Below, piece by piece: positions 61,911 to 64,000 of a stretch of 64,000 nt of DNA. A program made the position numbers and the translations under genes. Positions within the stretch are counted from its first letter, which is position 1. Every line of letters starts with the position of its first letter. Source of the DNA: Microbacter sp049976245 (GTDB taxonomy: Bacteria; Bacteroidota; Bacteroidia; Bacteroidales; Paludibacteraceae); NCBI GenBank assembly GCA_049976245.1, contig JBMFIQ010000006.1, forward strand, positions 1 through 64,000, written 5' to 3'. The notes below the pieces were generated by a model. The model had not been told where the DNA came from, did not search any database, and saw nothing but the letters and a program-made list of their open reading frames with translations.

Positions 61911-63329
61911 TTATTTTTTTAATTCCTGTAATGCTTTGTTTTCGACATCTCGGGCTTCATTAAGCAATTCAAGGGGTTTGGGACGGAGTGCAATTACTTG
62001 TTGTTCGAGCGAAATAATTTGTGGCTCTAAGGTCAATCGTTCATTTTGTGATTGAGCTTCAGCAAAGGTTTGTCGTTTGTTGTCCAATTCAATTTCAATC
62101 TGGTCAATCTCTTTCTTTAGGCTGTCTGCTTGCAGAAACAATTGACGGGCTTGAGGGCTTTTGAACTGTTCTGGCGATGAATAGCTCAATGTGTCGTTTA
62201 CAACAAATTGAATGTTGGAGGTTTTATTGGCATTGATGTTGAGCGTTGTATCGATCAGAATGGGAGTGTGAATGGCAGGCATTTTTCCTAACTTATAAGT
62301 CTTCAGTTGAGCTGCAAGTCGGATATAATCTGTGTCGGTACTTTGAATCGGAGTTCGTGCCGCATTGGGTAGAAATGTATAAATCATTACTTTTCCTGTT
62401 GGTTGAAAGCGATCTGTAGCAAACCAGCCAATGTTGTTGACGTCGTCAACGACGAGCAAATAATCGTTGTAAATGGAATTGAAGGGCATGCCGTAATTTA
62501 CAGGCTGAAAATAGTTGTTTTCTCTTAAATTGTAACGGGTAATGAACAAGTCGTAGCCGCCGAGTGAATGATCGCCTTTGGCGGCAAAATAAAGTGTTAC
62601 ACCGTCGGAAGCCAGAAAAGGATCGTTTAAGGCTGTTCCGTAATCATTGACAACATTGCTCAATGGTGTTGGATCGCTCCATCCGTCGGTCATTTGAAAC
62701 ATGCTGTAGAGTTGTGCTTTGCCGTGCAACGAATCGGCAAAAATGATGCGATTTCGTCGTTGTGATTCATAGCCCAGCATGTCCGAAGGTTCCTGATGAA
62801 ACAGATCGCTGGAATGAAAGATGGTTCCCAGATCTTTTGAACAGTTGTAATGCTTGAAGAAATCTTTTTTATCGACCTGTAAACTGTCAACAATGGTGAC
62901 GGATTCCACATGTTGAATCATGTCAGCGCCTAATTTGGCTTTGTTCAGAAGGGCTGTATATTTTTGGGTTTCGGCTGTCGAGATGGTTGGTAATGACAAA
63001 TAGGCCTGAATGGTGGAAACAGCTTGAGCAAAATAGTAGTTTTTGAAATAGAGTTCGCTTAACGGGCCGTAAGCAGCATAAAATTTTTTGGTGACGGCTT
63101 TTTTCAGAAAAGGAATGGCTTGTTCGTCGTGGCCAGTTTTTGATAAACTCATGCCGTATCCGTAGTTGACTCTGGCGTCGTAAGGCATTCTTTTTGCAAG
63201 CGTCTGAAACATTTTTACTGCATCCGTATAACGTTGTTGATTGTAAGCGTCTTGTGCTTCCTTCAATGTCTGTCCCATCATGTGAAATGATATTGCCAAT
63301 AGTATCAAAAGAATACCATATTTTTTCAT
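61911..63329 (-). CDS. TPR and beta-propeller secreted protein (PorE-like without OmpA domain)
   Basis: 472 residues. Signal peptide (about 1-20, ending HMMGQ). TPR-type helices occupy about 22-130 (AQDAYNQQRYTDAVKMFQTLAKRMPYDARVNYGYGMSLSKTG). A PD40/WD40-like propeller segment (about 180-330) contains RIIFADS, DPFLASDGVTLYFAAKGDHSLGGYDLFI and NIGWFATDR. The C-terminal about 80 residues form a coiled coil (QADSLKKEIDQIEIELDNKRQTFAEAQSQ). T9SS component PorE shares the TPR-plus-propeller order but ends in a peptidoglycan-binding OmpA domain, absent here. The start codon is the ATG of an intergenic repeat tail. Confidence 0.82.
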   Translation of the reverse strand: MKKYGILLILLAISFHMMGQTLKEAQDAYNQQRYTDAVKMFQTLAKRMPYDARVNYGYGMSLSKTGHDEQAIPFLKKAVTKKFYAAYGPLSELYFKNYYFAQAVSTIQAYLSLPTISTAETQKYTALLNKAKLGADMIQHVESVTIVDSLQVDKKDFFKHYNCSKDLGTIFHSSDLFHQEPSDMLGYESQRRNRIIFADSLHGKAQLYSMFQMTDGWSDPTPLSNVVNDYGTALNDPFLASDGVTLYFAAKGDHSLGGYDLFITRYNLRENNYFQPVNYGMPFNSIYNDYLLVVDDVNNIGWFATDRFQPTGKVMIYTFLPNAARTPIQSTDTDYIRLAAQLKTYKLGKMPAIHTPILIDTTLNINANKTSNIQFVVNDTLSYSSPEQFKSPQARQLFLQADSLKKEIDQIEIELDNKRQTFAEAQSQNERLTLEPQIISLEQQVIALRPKPLELLNEARDVENKALQELKK

Positions 63330-63422
63330 ACGTCTATTTTAATTTTTAACATTAAGGTTGTATGGAACTTGCCAAAATAGTCATACGCTTGAGCATAAGC
63401 TGTTTTTACGGCTCGTTTTATA
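63324..63422 (-). repeat. intergenic ~95-bp repeat, copy 11
   Basis: Plus-strand reading: TTTTCATACGTCTATTTTAA, TTTTTAACATTAAGGTTGTA, TGGAACTTGCCAAAATAGTC, ATACGCTTGAGCATAAGCTG, CGGCTCGTTTTAT. Its end CATACGTC contains the start codon of the TPR gene (63329-63327, minus). Head-to-tail with copy 12. Confidence 0.9.
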
Positions 63423-63511
63423 CGTCTATTTTAATTTTAACACCAAGAATGAATGGAATTTGCCGAAAAATTAATCTTTTGAACATAAGTTGTTTTTATG
63501 GCTTGTTTCAA
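63415..63511 (-). repeat. intergenic ~95-bp repeat, copy 12
   Basis: TTTTATACGTCTATTTTAAT, TTTAACACCAAGAATGAATG, GAATTTGCCGAAAAATTAAT, GAACATAAGTTGTTTTTATG, GCTTGTTTCA. Period to copy 11 is 92 bases. More decayed than copy 11. Confidence 0.8.
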
Positions 63512-64000
63512 AATGAATGCATTTGTAGGGATTGAATAATATAAGACACTGAATTGTTGTTGAATGAATTGAAATGCATGTTGTTTTTTTAATAAACGGA
63601 GTTGATCTGGTTGAAAAAATGGGTGCATGGATGGACACACGATTTCAATACAAAAATAAGCATTAAATTTCAAACATGTATATTTTTATCAGGCAGGGAA
63701 GTTGCTTGAAATGGCTCTATCATGGGATTCGAGGTTGAGCAAGTTGTCATTTCCTTTTTGTCTATACCAAGCCATGGACCTTTCGCTTTTTTTTATCCAC
63801 GTCCTGTCGGGATATTTCACCTGCCACAAAAAAAAGTGCGATTTGAATGATCCTATGGATCGAATAAAATTATCATAAGGTCAATCAATAAACATATTTA
63901 ACTCTCCGAGTCATATCAATATGTCTCCTGCCATTTTAATATGTCAAAAGTCATATCATGATGTCTTCAAGCCTTATTGTAATGGTAAAATCGCAATTTG
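63512..64000. other. right-edge spacer, no gene recognised
   Basis: About 490 bases. A short minus-strand frame overlapping the repeat has no recognisable product. Three similar motifs (ATATCAATATGTC, TTTTAATATGTC, ATATCATGATGTC) lie between about 63910 and 63970 with about 23-base spacing. Confidence 0.4.

Noticed and set aside
52715..63511. Tandem ~95-bp repeats as a CRISPR array
   Set aside because: The units are joined without unique spacers, are far longer than CRISPR repeats, and no cas genes are present.
63437..63673. 78-codon minus-strand frame at the right edge
   Set aside because: Part of it translates the repeat; no recognisable protein.

Overview
The window comes from a Bacteroidetes chromosome, most likely order Bacteroidales. 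The signs are: TonB-dependent receptor and lipoprotein pairs; at least four secreted proteins ending in type IX secretion (T9SS) sorting domains; a serine palmitoyltransferase for sphingolipid synthesis; a Rho factor with a very long Asn/Gln-rich insertion; and many exact matches to the Bacteroidetes -7 promoter box TAnnTTTG (TATCTTTG, TACCTTTG and similar). Genes such as DUF4251, DUF4861 and DUF2202 also fit. No plasmid, prophage or CRISPR signature is visible. One IS4-type transposase fragment sits at the left edge. I cannot name the species from the sequence.

Layout, left to right. 1-645: 3' part of an IS4-family transposase. 1053-10808: a same-strand cluster of a TonB-dependent receptor, a lipoprotein, an endonuclease I with a T9SS tail, a carbohydrate-module-like T9SS protein and a second, multidomain endonuclease I with a T9SS tail. 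I read this as an extracellular DNA degradation and uptake locus. 11412-14219 (-): a secreted GH2 glycosidase. 14530-21099: rmuC, serine palmitoyltransferase and mfd. 21503-22969: a two-module T9SS protein. 23074-29245 (-): a tetR, membrane-fusion lipoprotein and RND permease operon in which the permease is fused in frame to a TolC-like outer-membrane factor. 29465-34087 (-): GNAT, a lipoprotein, a lipoprotein polysaccharide deacetylase, a serine hydrolase and a rhodanese. 34456-37636 (-): a NEW3 protein, ABC ATPase and ABC permease operon with unusually clear Shine-Dalgarno sites. 37901-40228: an SOS mutagenesis cassette (umuD, umuC, SRAP/YedK). 40513-42652: a short-chain dehydrogenase, a small acidic protein and a DUF4251 protein. 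43159-49756: tetR, tRNA-Arg(CCG) and a conventional three-gene RND pump. 50133-51986: an old-yellow-enzyme/dienoyl-CoA-reductase-type flavoenzyme. 52423-52507 (-): tRNA-Leu(CAA). 53118-56021: an ECF sigma factor, anti-sigma, Spy/CpxP-like protein, Gly-rich Ca-motif protein and DUF2202 ferritin-like lipoprotein, read as a stress-sensing operon. 56200-63329: a DUF4861 protein, YhcC radical SAM protein, rho, tilS and a TPR/beta-propeller protein.

The most striking signal that ordinary gene calling does not explain is a family of about 95-bp intergenic repeats, with about a dozen full or decayed copies. They are sometimes tandem, and nearly all point at the start of the next gene. In three places the end of the unit (…AATAGACGTATGAAA) supplies the leader and start codon of a gene (3861 +, 31915 -, 63329 -). 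The repeat therefore looks like a mobile or duplicating translation-start cassette. Other leads are the fused RND-TolC pump with a TetR operator over its start site, the ECF/DUF2202 operon, and the DNA-scavenging locus.
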